DNA of 64,000 nt from UBA7330 sp043554545 (GCA_043554545.1 CP121337.1:3534001-3598000), one strand, 5' to 3'; positions 34,584-44,097 are shown, numbered from the stretch's first letter. The notes: a model not told the origin generated them from the sequence alone. Made by a program: numbers and translations.

Positions 34584-35109
34584 TATTTTGATAAGGTTAT
34601 TTATTAATCACAACTGCTAAAATATGATTTTGATCCGTTCTTTAGTTTAAATACCTTTCTTCTTTGAGTACCAAATTGCTTCTGATCTTCATTTTTAACC
34701 TCTGGCCATTTATTCAACTGAAGTAAACCTGTCTGAAGACACAACTCATATTTAATATTTCAATTTCCAGGAACTTCAAATATAATCACTGTCCCTTTTT
34801 GAAAGCCCTCACTAGTTGATGTTTGCTTTTTGGAGAAGCTCATTAGATAGAGTAAAAATATTAATCAAATCTGTATTAAAATTGAATTGCAGGTTTTATT
34901 GGTTTCCATGCTTCACCTGATAAAATCTTTACCCATCTATTATTGGAACCTATACAACACGAAATTACCAATTAAATATTCAGGGCTATATTCTTCAAAA
35001 TAGATGCTCATCACTCAAATAAAACACCCCCTTTTTAAATTGATTTGACCCAGACGTAAATCTGTTTTTAAGTAACATATATTCTATTATCTCAAACCCA
35101 AATCTCAGA
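34584..35109. other. 526-base intergenic region between GH28 and GH92
   Basis: No credible gene on either strand. It is AT-rich, with a perfect -7-type promoter match at 34777-34784 (listed separately). It probably carries the promoter and leader of the 14-gene run that begins with GH92 and the end of the GH28 transcript. No convincing terminator hairpin was found. Confidence 0.5.
34777..34784 (-). promoter_or_regulatory. Bacteroidota -7 promoter element match (TATATTTG)
   Basis: On the - strand this reads TATATTTG, a perfect match to the TAnnTTTG element. No TTTG sits at the expected -33 spacing; the nearest similar word is TTTC, 16 bases away. If used, the GH92 transcript would have a leader of about 190 bases. 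It is the best promoter candidate in this gap, but it is only one short motif in AT-rich DNA. Confidence 0.25.
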
Positions 35110-36654
35110 TTACTCCACCTTTTTAATCTTTTCTTTACTCAGATCAATTTCAGGATTAACGACATTGCGCAAAACTACCTGCTCAGTTGCTTTCATATTT
35201 TCAATGATGATCCGATCCATTTTCAAATCAATCACATCATCAAATACATATGCTGGTCTGAAATCTTCTTCCACCAGACTCATGTGCATATTTTTCATCG
35301 TCAACCCTTTCACATGACGAATGTAAAAAGCCCAGGAAGGTAATTCACCAAACATGTGAAACTCCGGATACTCAGACGCACTTTCAGGAACATCTTTTAA
35401 ACGGTTTATTGGGAGGTATGCAAATCCTTTATTTGACCTACCTGGATAAACAATCCGGATATTTTCTAAACTTACATTCTCTACATAATGCCCGGGAAGA
35501 CCCGTGATGGAAGCAGGAAATTTATTGTGAAAGAAGGGTAATTCCGGACCTCTTATCTCATAGTTTCTGTCTGGCACATCAAAAGGAACCTGAACGGTCA
35601 CATTTTTAATACTGATATTTTTTAATGTGCCAATTTTCCCATCTGCATTTCGGTGCCCTAACTTGATAAAAATAGCGTTTCCCGTATTATTGGCTGTGAT
35701 ATCAGATATTTCAATATTTTCGAGGATTCCACCATCGACTGATTCCAAAGCAATGGCTGAGCGAAAGGTATCGTAGATATATATGTTTTCTATTTTAACA
35801 TTTTTGAACCCGCCAACTGACGCGGTACCAAATTTGATGGCACTGGCGCTTGACCGTACGGTACAATTCGCGATATAGATGTTTTCGTTCATCACCCCTG
35901 TATGATGTGATTTCAGACAGATGCCATCATCTGCCGCATTGACAAAACAGTTGGTTATTCGCACATTGCTACAATCCCCAATATCCATCCCGTCATTGTT
36001 CCAATAGGCATCACTATCTACCGTAACCTTATTGATGGTCAGGCTATCACATCGATCAAAATCCATTACCCAGTTTGCCGCATTTTTTACTGCAATCCCA
36101 TCCAATAGTATGTGATCAGATTGGGCAAAATGCAACAACTTTGGACGATTACCAGGTCTTAACCTTCTGGTGTTATACCCAGGATCGTCCCAGGATCCTG
36201 CATAATACATGCTATCAATGGCAAGTGCCAATTCCCTACCCTGACCGTCAATGGTACCCTCTCCAATGATTCCAATATTGCTCGCACCTTCAGCATTTAT
36301 GAAATGCCTGAAAGTATTATTTATGATATAATCAAACGGATTTAGGCTACCCAGCAACACTGCCTTATCCTCTAGTTTTATTGTAACACCAGACTTAATA
36401 ATCAAACTTCCCGTTAAGAATTTGCCCTCAGGTACTACTACAATTCCACCACCAGAATTTGAAACTTTGTTAATAACTGACTGAATGGATTGTGTATTAA
36501 TCGTTAATCCATCTCCCTTTGCGCCATGAGCTGATATACTTATCACCAAAGGTTCCTTTTTCTCAACTACTTCATCTTTGGTAATACCCCAGGTATGTAA
36601 AAAAAGCAAACAAAAAAATGCAGCTAAATAAATATTAATGTTTCCAAACTTCAT
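35110..36654 (-). CDS. GH28 polygalacturonase-family enzyme
   Basis: 514 residues with a Sec signal. The right-handed beta-helix shows in regularly spaced NITVQ, NVSLENIR and NMKATEQ-type turns. The catalytic Asp set is visible as NNDGMD at about 218-223 and ADDG near 240. The usual GH loop reads KSHHTG, and the RIK motif is replaced by AIKFGT, so it belongs to a divergent GH28 branch. GH28 enzymes invert and cleave alpha-1,4-galacturonic acid or rhamnogalacturonan bonds. It lies directly downstream of the SusD terminator, so it may depend on read-through or its own promoter. Hydrolysis of a uronic acid-rhamnose backbone fits the GH78 and acetylesterase genes. Confidence 0.88.
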   Translation of the reverse strand: MKFGNINIYLAAFFCLLFLHTWGITKDEVVEKKEPLVISISAHGAKGDGLTINTQSIQSVINKVSNSGGGIVVVPEGKFLTGSLIIKSGVTIKLEDKAVLLGSLNPFDYIINNTFRHFINAEGASNIGIIGEGTIDGQGRELALAIDSMYYAGSWDDPGYNTRRLRPGNRPKLLHFAQSDHILLDGIAVKNAANWVMDFDRCDSLTINKVTVDSDAYWNNDGMDIGDCSNVRITNCFVNAADDGICLKSHHTGVMNENIYIANCTVRSSASAIKFGTASVGGFKNVKIENIYIYDTFRSAIALESVDGGILENIEISDITANNTGNAIFIKLGHRNADGKIGTLKNISIKNVTVQVPFDVPDRNYEIRGPELPFFHNKFPASITGLPGHYVENVSLENIRIVYPGRSNKGFAYLPINRLKDVPESASEYPEFHMFGELPSWAFYIRHVKGLTMKNMHMSLVEEDFRPAYVFDDVIDLKMDRIIIENMKATEQVVLRNVVNPEIDLSKEKIKKVE

Positions 36655-36686
36655 TTTATCTGAATTTTATTTAATCAAAATGAAAT

Positions 36687-36724
36687 AAAAAAGGGAGAAG
36701 AAGTAAAACGCTCCCCTCCCTTTT
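36687..36724 (-). terminator. Rho-independent terminator after susD
   Basis: On the - strand, AAAAGGGAG pairs perfectly with CTCCCTTTT (9 bp, 18-base loop) and the stem runs into six T residues. It begins 25 bases after the SusD stop and lies before the GH28 start. Partial termination here would make susCD transcript more abundant than the enzyme genes downstream, a common PUL arrangement. Confidence 0.65.
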
Positions 36725-36748
36725 GTAAAATTATTTTAATATGAATAT

Positions 36749-38551
36749 TTAATATTCAGGATTCTGCTGAATCACTGTCGCTGATCTATCTAACTCACCT
36801 TGTGGTATAGGACGCAAAAGATGATGTTCATCTAGTCCCCCACCGTTCGCAGCCCACAAATTCATTCTACTTACTCGGTCAATCAACTTTTCTGTTCTCT
36901 TCAGATCAAACCATCTAGTAAACTCACCCATCAACTCTCTGGCTCTTTCATCAAGTATCATGTCGATATCAATGGTGCCAGGGGTGGCTCTGTAAGAAAC
37001 CACGGCGAAGTCATTGATGTCTTCAGGAACCTGAGCACTCATTGGATCATTTCCTGCACCTACAGCGCGATCAAGAACGACATTATAATACACATCAGCT
37101 CCACCAAGTGCACCACCAGTGGCACCTTTTACGATCGCTTCCGAAGCAATGAGATAAGCTTCTGCTGATCTAAATAAGGCGTAATCAAAAGTTCCATAGC
37201 CATCACCATATTCAATGTTGGGCTCCCAAAACTTCCAGGTGGTAGGATGCGCATTGGAGAGACGGGTTGGCCTAAGGCCACTCACGTAATCGTCGATGTT
37301 GGTAACAGAATAAGGCTTGGTGCCTCCTTCATCGAAACCTAAGTCAGCTCCTGTAGCGGGTTGATTCCATGGCGTCCAATAGGCTACAGTGTCTCCAACT
37401 GCATAAGATACGGTTAGGTTATCGTCTGTAAAACTATATTTATAATTAGTAACAGGTGTCAATGCATAGATTACATTCAGGAAATTATGGCTATATCTAC
37501 TGTCCATTTGTGGATCATAGAGTCTGTACAAAGAAGGCTGCGGTACATTTTGGTTCAGGTGTCTATTATAATCACTTGTTCTTCCTGTACTTCCTACCAA
37601 CTCAGCATTTCCTGGCCAGATTGAATGATAATAGTTTCCCGGCTGACTCTCATCAGATATATTGGTCAGGTTGTTATCGTTAAACTGAATGGCAAATACC
37701 ACTTCACTGTTTACAGCATTCTGTGCTCCACTGTATTGGTTTAATGGGTTGGTATTTCGCTCAGGGAAAAGCGTGCTATAGTCTGCAACAAGAGGATAAG
37801 CAGTGATTACTTTATCAGCCCAATCCAACGCTTCCTGAAAGTCAGCATTACTGCCACCCAGGGAATTATTGAAGTTCCATCCTCTTGTCAGATATACCTT
37901 TGAAAGTAAAAACTGAGCGGCCCCTTTAGTCGCTCTTCCATAATCAGAGGGAGTTGCCGGCAGATCTGTTTCAGCTTCCAAAAGGTCTGTCAAAATCTGA
38001 GTATAAATTTGATCGGAAGGTACTCTAATCACTTCTCTATTGGCAGTTACAGTCTCCGTCAAAGGCATTGGCACATCTCCCCAGGTCTGAACCAGATAGA
38101 AATAACTCAATGCCCTAAGGAATTTTGCCTCTGCAACGCGTGTTGCTTTCAATACAGGGTTGCTGTAAACAATGCCTTCAGCTCTATCAATAGCAGAGTT
38201 GGTTCGACTGATCTCCTTATATAAATCATCCCAGAAACTTTGTAATTCTCCCACCTCTGAGTTAAGGCTTACATTGTATTGATCTAAAGCAGGACCGTTT
38301 GCAGTTGATGTATTGGTACGGTTGCTTCCAATGATATCCGTCCCCTTTAAAACCAGGGAATAATTCATGATGATATCTCTGAGTTTTGGATAACACGCTT
38401 TCACAAGATCCTCATATCCAGCCTCATTATTGATATATGAGTCCGCAGTAATATCAGTCACGGAATTTTCCTGAAGATAATCTTCACATCCCACACTCCC
38501 TAGTAAAAGCAGAAGAGCAAGGAATAAATTATATATATTATGATTTCTCAT
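36749..38551 (-). CDS. SusD/RagB-family glycan-binding lipoprotein
   Basis: 600 residues with a lipoprotein signal ending GSVGC at Cys22. The SusD/RagB N-terminal (TPR-like helices from about 60) and C-terminal domains are both present. The end segment LDEHHLLRPIPQGEL is the family's typical tail. It is the surface lid protein that binds oligosaccharide and opens over the SusC barrel encoded 23 bases upstream. It determines, with SusC, what glycan this locus imports. Ligand residues cannot be named from sequence. Terminated by the hairpin at 36687-36724. Confidence 0.95.
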   Translation of the reverse strand: MRNHNIYNLFLALLLLLGSVGCEDYLQENSVTDITADSYINNEAGYEDLVKACYPKLRDIIMNYSLVLKGTDIIGSNRTNTSTANGPALDQYNVSLNSEVGELQSFWDDLYKEISRTNSAIDRAEGIVYSNPVLKATRVAEAKFLRALSYFYLVQTWGDVPMPLTETVTANREVIRVPSDQIYTQILTDLLEAETDLPATPSDYGRATKGAAQFLLSKVYLTRGWNFNNSLGGSNADFQEALDWADKVITAYPLVADYSTLFPERNTNPLNQYSGAQNAVNSEVVFAIQFNDNNLTNISDESQPGNYYHSIWPGNAELVGSTGRTSDYNRHLNQNVPQPSLYRLYDPQMDSRYSHNFLNVIYALTPVTNYKYSFTDDNLTVSYAVGDTVAYWTPWNQPATGADLGFDEGGTKPYSVTNIDDYVSGLRPTRLSNAHPTTWKFWEPNIEYGDGYGTFDYALFRSAEAYLIASEAIVKGATGGALGGADVYYNVVLDRAVGAGNDPMSAQVPEDINDFAVVSYRATPGTIDIDMILDERARELMGEFTRWFDLKRTEKLIDRVSRMNLWAANGGGLDEHHLLRPIPQGELDRSATVIQQNPEY

Positions 38552-38574
38552 TTCTATTCTTTTTTATAAGTGGA

Positions 38575-41500
38575 TTAAAACGAAAGGTTGACTCCCAAAA
38601 TAAAGGTAGTAGCCGGTAGGTCATCATTGTATGAACCTGAATTATACTCAGGGTCCAACCACATCACCCTATCTTTTACAAACAGAAAAGGATTGTCTGC
38701 CTGAACATATACTCTGGCACGACTTAATTTAAATTTTTCCATTACTGATGTAGGTAAGCTATAACCCAGGGTTAAATTAGATACTCTCCAAAAGCTGGTC
38801 TCCTTGTATTGAATAGCCTGACGATAAGGGTTGGGTTGCCAAACTCCATAATAGTCATTGGTTGGGTTTTCTTCTGTCCAATAATTTAGATCCAAACCAT
38901 TATATCTGTTTCCTCCCAGGTCACCCATTGTACCACTCAGCATGCTGTTTCTATACATCACGCCTTGCCTGGTATAGATGAAAGCCGAAAAATCAAAATT
39001 ACCGAAATTGACCTGGTTGTTAATTCCTGCCAGCCATTTTGGTAACTCATTCCCAAGCACAATCCTGTCATCAGTGTCTTCTCCCGAACTTGTGATTATT
39101 CCATCATTATTCTGATCAACTACTTTCACAGAACCTGGAACCTGACCATAGGTTGTCGCGTTATCTGCTTCATTCAGCTGCCATATTCCATCGAATTCAT
39201 AGTAATAATGTGATTGCAGAGATTCACCTACGAAAAGACCATTTGCTATATCCTCGGTCACAGTTCCACCATAAAGTTCTAAGATCTCATTTTTATTTGT
39301 TGAGAAATTAATGGTGGTTGACCATTTCAAATTATTGGTTTGGATATTTACCGTATTCAATGAAACCTCAATCCCTTTGTTCTGTATTTTACCCACATTT
39401 GCAGTTACCGAACTAAACCCGGCTGACGTAGGGAGTTGAACATTCTGGATCAGATCGTCTGTCGTCCTATTATAAAGCTCAATTGTCGCAGTAACTCGAT
39501 TCTTGACAAAGCCCATATTGAAACCTAAGTTGACCTCAGAGCTCTTTTCCCATCGCAATTCAGAATTACCAATGTTGTTTGGTGTATATCCAAAAGCCGC
39601 CTGACCATTGAAATCATAAGCTGTCTGGCCAAGAAATGCCTGGGTACTGTAAGGAGAAACGACATCATTACCTACCTGGCCGTAACTAAACCTTACTTTC
39701 AGGTCTGAAAAGAGGTTTAAGTTTTGAATAAACTCTTCATCACCAGCTCTCCAGGCTACCGCAACGGATGGGAAGAAAGCCCACTTATTTCCTTCTGCTA
39801 ATACTGAAGACCCATCATATCTACCGGTTACAGTCAACATGTATTTATCGTTGATGTCGTAGTTGATCCTTCCCATATAAGATAGGATCGTTCTTTCCGA
39901 CAATCGAGTACTAAGACCAGTAATTGTTGCTGCAGTCTGAAATGCATACCATCCGGAATTGTACGGCAGATCTTGAACGCTGGAGGCCGATTGCTCAAAC
40001 CTTTCTTTCAACGCACTTTGAGCGGCGGTTATATTTAGTTGATGGGAGCCTACCTCTGTTTTATAATTTAATATATTATCAAGGGTGTAAGAAGTATTAG
40101 AATTGTTTGTCATCCAGGCTCTAGGTAGCCTCAATCCCCTATCTTTCGAATATAATCCTCTAAAATCTCCCTCCCTGTCATTAAAAACTGAAGTAGATAA
40201 TGAAGTTCGGAACGTTAACCCTTCTAATGGATTTAGTTCCACATAGGCATTGCCCAGAAAATTAGCGCTACGATTTTCAACATTTACCCGATTGGGATCT
40301 GTCTCAATAATTGGATTTGGAGTCTGCGTATCTGCAATTCCCATCCACATGGAATAACCATCTACATCAAAATCATTTGTTTCTGTCGGATTAACTAAAT
40401 CGCTGTAAAAAATTGATCCTGTAGGACGAGCACGTAATCCACCTCTTAGTCCCTCTCTGGATCCAAGATTACGAATACCTACCGTGTAATAGGTCGTAAA
40501 GCCTGTTTTCACAAAATCATTGATTTTGCTATCAATACTTCCTTTGATGTTGTAACGTTCGAATCCGGTATTAAGTAACATTCCGCTTTCGTTTAAATAA
40601 CCAGCTGAGAAATAGTGAGTTGTGTTTTCACTACCACCTGAAATGGCTACCACATGGCTGGTTTGCAAACCTGGATCAGTTGTTTCATCCACCCAATTCG
40701 TGCTTCTTCCGGCATCTATATTGGCTTGTTGCTGAGCAGTCCAGATGATATTAGCATTGGGGTTTTCTGCTAAAACCACATCGTTGTAAGCTCTGTAAAA
40801 CTCCTGGGCATTCATTAAATCCGGCATCTGTGGAGTCTTGACGCCTACGTAAGCATCATAGGTTACTTTGGTTTTACCGGACACACCTTTTTTAGTTGTG
40901 ATTATGATCACACCATTGGCGCCTCTTGCACCATAAATAGCAGTGGCTGAAGCATCTTTCAACACATCAATGGATTGAATATCACTTGGATTAAGTGTAT
41001 TCATTCTTCCACCCATGACTCCATCAATGACCACTAAGGGTTCATTGCTAAAATTGATTGAACTCACACCCCGAATATCAATGGCATAATCAGCTCCTGC
41101 TTGGGAATTATTCTTTCGCACATTGACCCCGGCAACTTGTCCTTGCAAGGCTCTGGCTGGCTGAATAGGATTTTGTTGTGTGATAAGCTCTGAATCGACT
41201 GACCCAATGGCACCAGTTACGTCACGTTTTTCAACCTGACCATAACCAATAACTACAATTTCATCCAGCGAAGTTACATCAGCGTTCATCACCAGATCAA
41301 TAACACTTCGGGACGCTACCGCAACCTCTTGTGCCATAAAACCTACTGAACTAAATGTTAGTGTCGCGTCTTGTGGTGCTGTCAAGTTGTACTTTCCCTC
41401 CACATCTGTTACTGTCCCTTGCGTTGTACCTTTTACTACCACATTGACACCTGGCAAACCCTCACCAGTCTCATCTGTAACGATACCAGAAATCTGAGCT

Positions 41501-41907
41501 TGTTCGGAAATCCGCTCTACCACATCGGGCAAATTGTCTGTCTTCTTGGCAACAGTGATTCCTATATTTTCATTTACTCTTTTAAAGGAAATTTCTGCCT
41601 GAGTAGAAATAGATTCAAGTAGCTCATTTAATTTCCAGGCTCCTCCCTGAAGTATTATTTCCCTCTTTTTGATCTCTCCTTTGGAATAGGCAAACTTGAA
41701 GTTGGTGTTTGCCTCGATTTCATCGATCACGTTGATCAATGATCTTGACTGTTCATTAGCACTCAAATCAATCTTGATTTCCTCAAGATATTTGCGTTGT
41801 GCTTTGGATTCTGTAGCCAGTGCCAAACTTAGCGACTGACACACAATCATCACATATATCCCTAGCTTGGACATGCGAATTACGATTTTGTGTAACTTTG
41901 TAATCAT
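38575..41907 (-). CDS. SusC-family TonB-dependent transporter with STN signalling domain
   Basis: 1110 residues. Domains: signal anchor region 1-36; STN/secretin domain about 42-118 (NVIDEIEANTNFKFAYS); carboxypeptidase-regulatory-like domain about 138-205 (ISGIVTDETGEGLPGVNVVV); TonB-box-like DEIVVIGYGQ at 215-224; then the plug and beta barrel, ending in LGVNLSF with the terminal Phe of an outer-membrane protein. The STN domain is the part that talks to a FecR anti-sigma factor, encoded immediately upstream. It imports oligosaccharides with energy from TonB and signals their presence. An inverted repeat lies between FecR and this gene. Confidence 0.96.
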   Translation of the reverse strand: MITKLHKIVIRMSKLGIYVMIVCQSLSLALATESKAQRKYLEEIKIDLSANEQSRSLINVIDEIEANTNFKFAYSKGEIKKREIILQGGAWKLNELLESISTQAEISFKRVNENIGITVAKKTDNLPDVVERISEQAQISGIVTDETGEGLPGVNVVVKGTTQGTVTDVEGKYNLTAPQDATLTFSSVGFMAQEVAVASRSVIDLVMNADVTSLDEIVVIGYGQVEKRDVTGAIGSVDSELITQQNPIQPARALQGQVAGVNVRKNNSQAGADYAIDIRGVSSINFSNEPLVVIDGVMGGRMNTLNPSDIQSIDVLKDASATAIYGARGANGVIIITTKKGVSGKTKVTYDAYVGVKTPQMPDLMNAQEFYRAYNDVVLAENPNANIIWTAQQQANIDAGRSTNWVDETTDPGLQTSHVVAISGGSENTTHYFSAGYLNESGMLLNTGFERYNIKGSIDSKINDFVKTGFTTYYTVGIRNLGSREGLRGGLRARPTGSIFYSDLVNPTETNDFDVDGYSMWMGIADTQTPNPIIETDPNRVNVENRSANFLGNAYVELNPLEGLTFRTSLSTSVFNDREGDFRGLYSKDRGLRLPRAWMTNNSNTSYTLDNILNYKTEVGSHQLNITAAQSALKERFEQSASSVQDLPYNSGWYAFQTAATITGLSTRLSERTILSYMGRINYDINDKYMLTVTGRYDGSSVLAEGNKWAFFPSVAVAWRAGDEEFIQNLNLFSDLKVRFSYGQVGNDVVSPYSTQAFLGQTAYDFNGQAAFGYTPNNIGNSELRWEKSSEVNLGFNMGFVKNRVTATIELYNRTTDDLIQNVQLPTSAGFSSVTANVGKIQNKGIEVSLNTVNIQTNNLKWSTTINFSTNKNEILELYGGTVTEDIANGLFVGESLQSHYYYEFDGIWQLNEADNATTYGQVPGSVKVVDQNNDGIITSSGEDTDDRIVLGNELPKWLAGINNQVNFGNFDFSAFIYTRQGVMYRNSMLSGTMGDLGGNRYNGLDLNYWTEENPTNDYYGVWQPNPYRQAIQYKETSFWRVSNLTLGYSLPTSVMEKFKLSRARVYVQADNPFLFVKDRVMWLDPEYNSGSYNDDLPATTFILGVNLSF

Positions 41908-41949
41908 ATGGTTTTGGTTATTATTTAATTGCTGAAACTTATAGTATCG

Positions 41950-41984
41950 GAGGGCTGAAACTTTTCCAGAGTGACTCAGCCCTC
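41950..41984 (+). terminator. Perfect 9-bp hairpin between fecR and susC, T-run on the + strand
   Basis: GAGGGCTGA / TCAGCCCTC with a 17-base loop, followed on the + strand by six T residues. Both flanking genes lie on the - strand, so as a rho-independent terminator it would stop transcription coming from antisense to susC. On the - strand it would be a hairpin in the leader of susC without a T-run. It could act as a bidirectional barrier or an mRNA stabiliser. Confidence 0.4.
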
Positions 41985-41988
41985 TTTT

Positions 41989-43005
41989 TTATTGTATTGT
42001 TATTATTTTTTCTTTCACTTTATATTCAAAATCATAAACAAATGCCAATACATCCATCACCTCCGTAAGTGTTGGGTTGTCATAATTGGCGGTATATAGT
42101 TTATCTTTTCCTAAGTCAATATTTATCTCAATTTGTACCCCATACCATTTAGAGATTTTCTTGAAAACTTCTTCTAGTGACCTGTTATCAAAAATCATTT
42201 TCTTTTCTACCCAACCAAACACGACCAATGGATTGGTAATCTTGGATCTAACTAATCCTTCCCCTTCACTAAATACCGTCACCTCTAATGGGTTTAGTTG
42301 TATGGCGTTTTGGCTTCCTGAATCTGCTACCTCCACTTTACCTGACTTTACAGCAACCGAGTGTCGGGAATCACCTGCGTACGCATTTACATTAAATGAT
42401 GTACCCAGAACCCTGATCTCTAAATCCATGGTTTCTATGATAAATGGTTTTGACTCGTCTCTTATTACATCAAAAAATGCTTCCCCTTCCAGGTGCACTT
42501 TTCTGATGTCCACTCCAAATGGCTCCTGATAGCTTAATATAGTGCCGGCATTGAGGTGAGCCATTGTTCCATCAGGTAGCCTGATAGTTTGCTTTTGACC
42601 AAGCTCAGTCTTTTTAACTATTTCCTGTACTATTTGGGATTGTTCTACTGAATCAGGTGCCTGTTGCAATTGTAATCCTACAAAAAGGGCCAACAATATC
42701 ATTGCGGCAACGCTGATTGAACGCCATATCAGCGAGAAATTCACTCGCTTTCGATTGACTTCCTGCTCATGCAAATCCATGAGCTTATAAAGTCCACTTT
42801 TATATTTATGATCATCAAGCTTAAATTGACTTTTATATTCTATAGAACTGATAAAGTTTCTAGCAAGCTCAAAATCCTCCTTGCTCTCAGGGTGGGAGGC
42901 TATCCAGTTCTTCCAGAAATGGTCAGATTCAGCGTTCGGGTTCAATACCCAACGAATAAACTTTTCGTTTCTTAGAAATTCAGTATACGCTCTCTCCTGC
43001 TTCAT
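41989..43005 (-). CDS. FecR-family anti-sigma factor
   Basis: 338 residues. A cytoplasmic N-terminal domain (1-90) that would hold the sigma factor is followed by one membrane segment at about 93-112 and a periplasmic FecR domain (GQKQTIRLPDGTMAHLNAGT, then EGEAFFDVIRDESKPFII). A C-terminal DUF4974-type domain (FDNRSLEEVFKKISKWYGV) contacts the STN domain of SusC. The order sigma, FecR, STN-SusC is the textbook trans-envelope cascade. It releases the ECF sigma when SusC transports its glycan. It starts 125 bases after the sigma gene stop and ends 81 bases before susC. Confidence 0.95.
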   Translation of the reverse strand: MKQERAYTEFLRNEKFIRWVLNPNAESDHFWKNWIASHPESKEDFELARNFISSIEYKSQFKLDDHKYKSGLYKLMDLHEQEVNRKRVNFSLIWRSISVAAMILLALFVGLQLQQAPDSVEQSQIVQEIVKKTELGQKQTIRLPDGTMAHLNAGTILSYQEPFGVDIRKVHLEGEAFFDVIRDESKPFIIETMDLEIRVLGTSFNVNAYAGDSRHSVAVKSGKVEVADSGSQNAIQLNPLEVTVFSEGEGLVRSKITNPLVVFGWVEKKMIFDNRSLEEVFKKISKWYGVQIEINIDLGKDKLYTANYDNPTLTEVMDVLAFVYDFEYKVKEKIITIQ

Positions 43006-43130
43006 TTAGGTTGGTCTCTACTTGTATAGAGGATACCATACCACCTAATGCCTACAAGAATTTTAAATATTTACATTATTTATACAATTAAGCACATGTA
43101 ATCGAGTATATTTATAGTTCAATTGCTATT

Positions 43131-43808
43131 TTAATAAAAATATTGCAACGAAATCAAGGTGCCAACAACAAGCATTTCGCTCCTATTATCTCCAAGCACT
43201 TTTGAAAGGGTCGTTAATGCCCGATAAGTCATCGTGCGAATAGACTTTACTTTTACTTCAAAAATATCAGCAATTTCCTGGTAGCCTAGGCCTTCATAAA
43301 AATACAGCAACAATACTTCACGCTGATGAGCCGGCAATTCATTAATATGTTGCGCTAACTCTTTATTTTGCTCATGATCGTTTGATTGTGAAATAGATGT
43401 GATCCCCGGAGGTACGCTTACTTCAAAAATTTGGTCATTGGCATCTAGAAGTACTGTTTTATTTAGCCTTTTTAGCCCTTTGAAAATCTTCCTTTTACTG
43501 GCTTTGAATAAATACCCCTTTATGGATTTGACCTTACCAAGTTTTTTGCGACTTTTTATCAACTCACAGAACAAGTCCTGGATGCAATCCCATACATATC
43601 CATGATCGGTCGTAAACTGACACCCATAATTATAAAGAATGCCTGCATATTCTCGATAAATATAAATAAGTGCTTCTTCATCTCCCTCTTGAAAATTCCT
43701 CCAGACAACTCCCTCATCCTGCTTATCCTGAGTTGGATAAAAGTTATCAGGGATAAGATGTTTGAGCTTATGTGAGTCAATTGAACTCGATAATTTCTTG
43801 CTTTTCAA
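43131..43808 (-). CDS. ECF-type RNA polymerase sigma factor
   Basis: 225 residues. Region 2 (FQEGDEEALIYIYREYAGILYNYG, then the YVWDCIQDLFCELI core-binding segment) and region 4 (LPAHQREVLLLYFYEGLGYQEIADIF) are clear. It is the transcription activator of the SusCD system, held by the FecR protein encoded next. The N-terminal 30 residues are an extra Lys/Ser-rich extension, and the C-terminus (MLVVGTLISLQYFY) is unusually hydrophobic for a soluble sigma factor. The promoters it drives probably include that of susC and perhaps that of GH92 (inference). Confidence 0.94.
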   Translation of the reverse strand: MKSKKLSSSIDSHKLKHLIPDNFYPTQDKQDEGVVWRNFQEGDEEALIYIYREYAGILYNYGCQFTTDHGYVWDCIQDLFCELIKSRKKLGKVKSIKGYLFKASKRKIFKGLKRLNKTVLLDANDQIFEVSVPPGITSISQSNDHEQNKELAQHINELPAHQREVLLLYFYEGLGYQEIADIFEVKVKSIRTMTYRALTTLSKVLGDNRSEMLVVGTLISLQYFY

Positions 43809-43868
43809 AATTTCAAACGGATATTTTTTAATAATTCTTTAAAAAAAGAACTTATAATTATCCATATT

Positions 43869-43876
43869 CAAAATTA
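43869..43876 (-). promoter_or_regulatory. Bacteroidota -7 promoter element match before the sigma gene
   Basis: On the - strand it reads TAATTTTG, a perfect TAnnTTTG match, 61 bases before the sigma-factor start. A -33 TTTG at the usual spacing is not present. It would give a leader of about 54 bases. A housekeeping promoter would be expected here because the sigma gene must be made at a basal level. Confidence 0.35.
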
Positions 43877-43920
43877 GGTCCCTTTTAAATAATAATTATT
43901 GAAATATGTTAAAATAATTT

Positions 43921-43948
43921 ATGCGCCGATTCATGATCAACGGCGTAT
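43921..43948. promoter_or_regulatory. Hairpin in the divergent region between sigma gene and DUF4397 gene
   Basis: ATGCGCCG pairs with CGGCGTAT at seven of eight positions around a 12-base loop. The GC-rich core (CGCCG/CGGCG) stands out in very AT-rich DNA, and AT-rich sequence follows. It lies between divergent genes, so it may be an operator or a barrier between them. The remaining DNA up to 44097 holds no other supported feature. Confidence 0.3.
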
Positions 43949-44097
43949 TTATTTTATAATCAGTGTTTAAACACCGCTATCTTCTAAAAAAATGTTAAAA
44001 CCACCTGTTGGTGTAACCCAAATCAATATTTAACGTGCTCATTACTAAATACTTAAACACTACTAAGTAGGATTAAAAAACTTAAAATAAAACAAAT

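Noticed and set aside
34584..35109. A possible small RNA or gene in the 526-base gap
   Set aside because: No stable hairpin followed by a T-run and no open frame with a coding character was found.
42086..42529. A 147-codon open frame on the + strand inside fecR
   Set aside because: Fully antisense to a clear FecR protein, with no family features or start signals.
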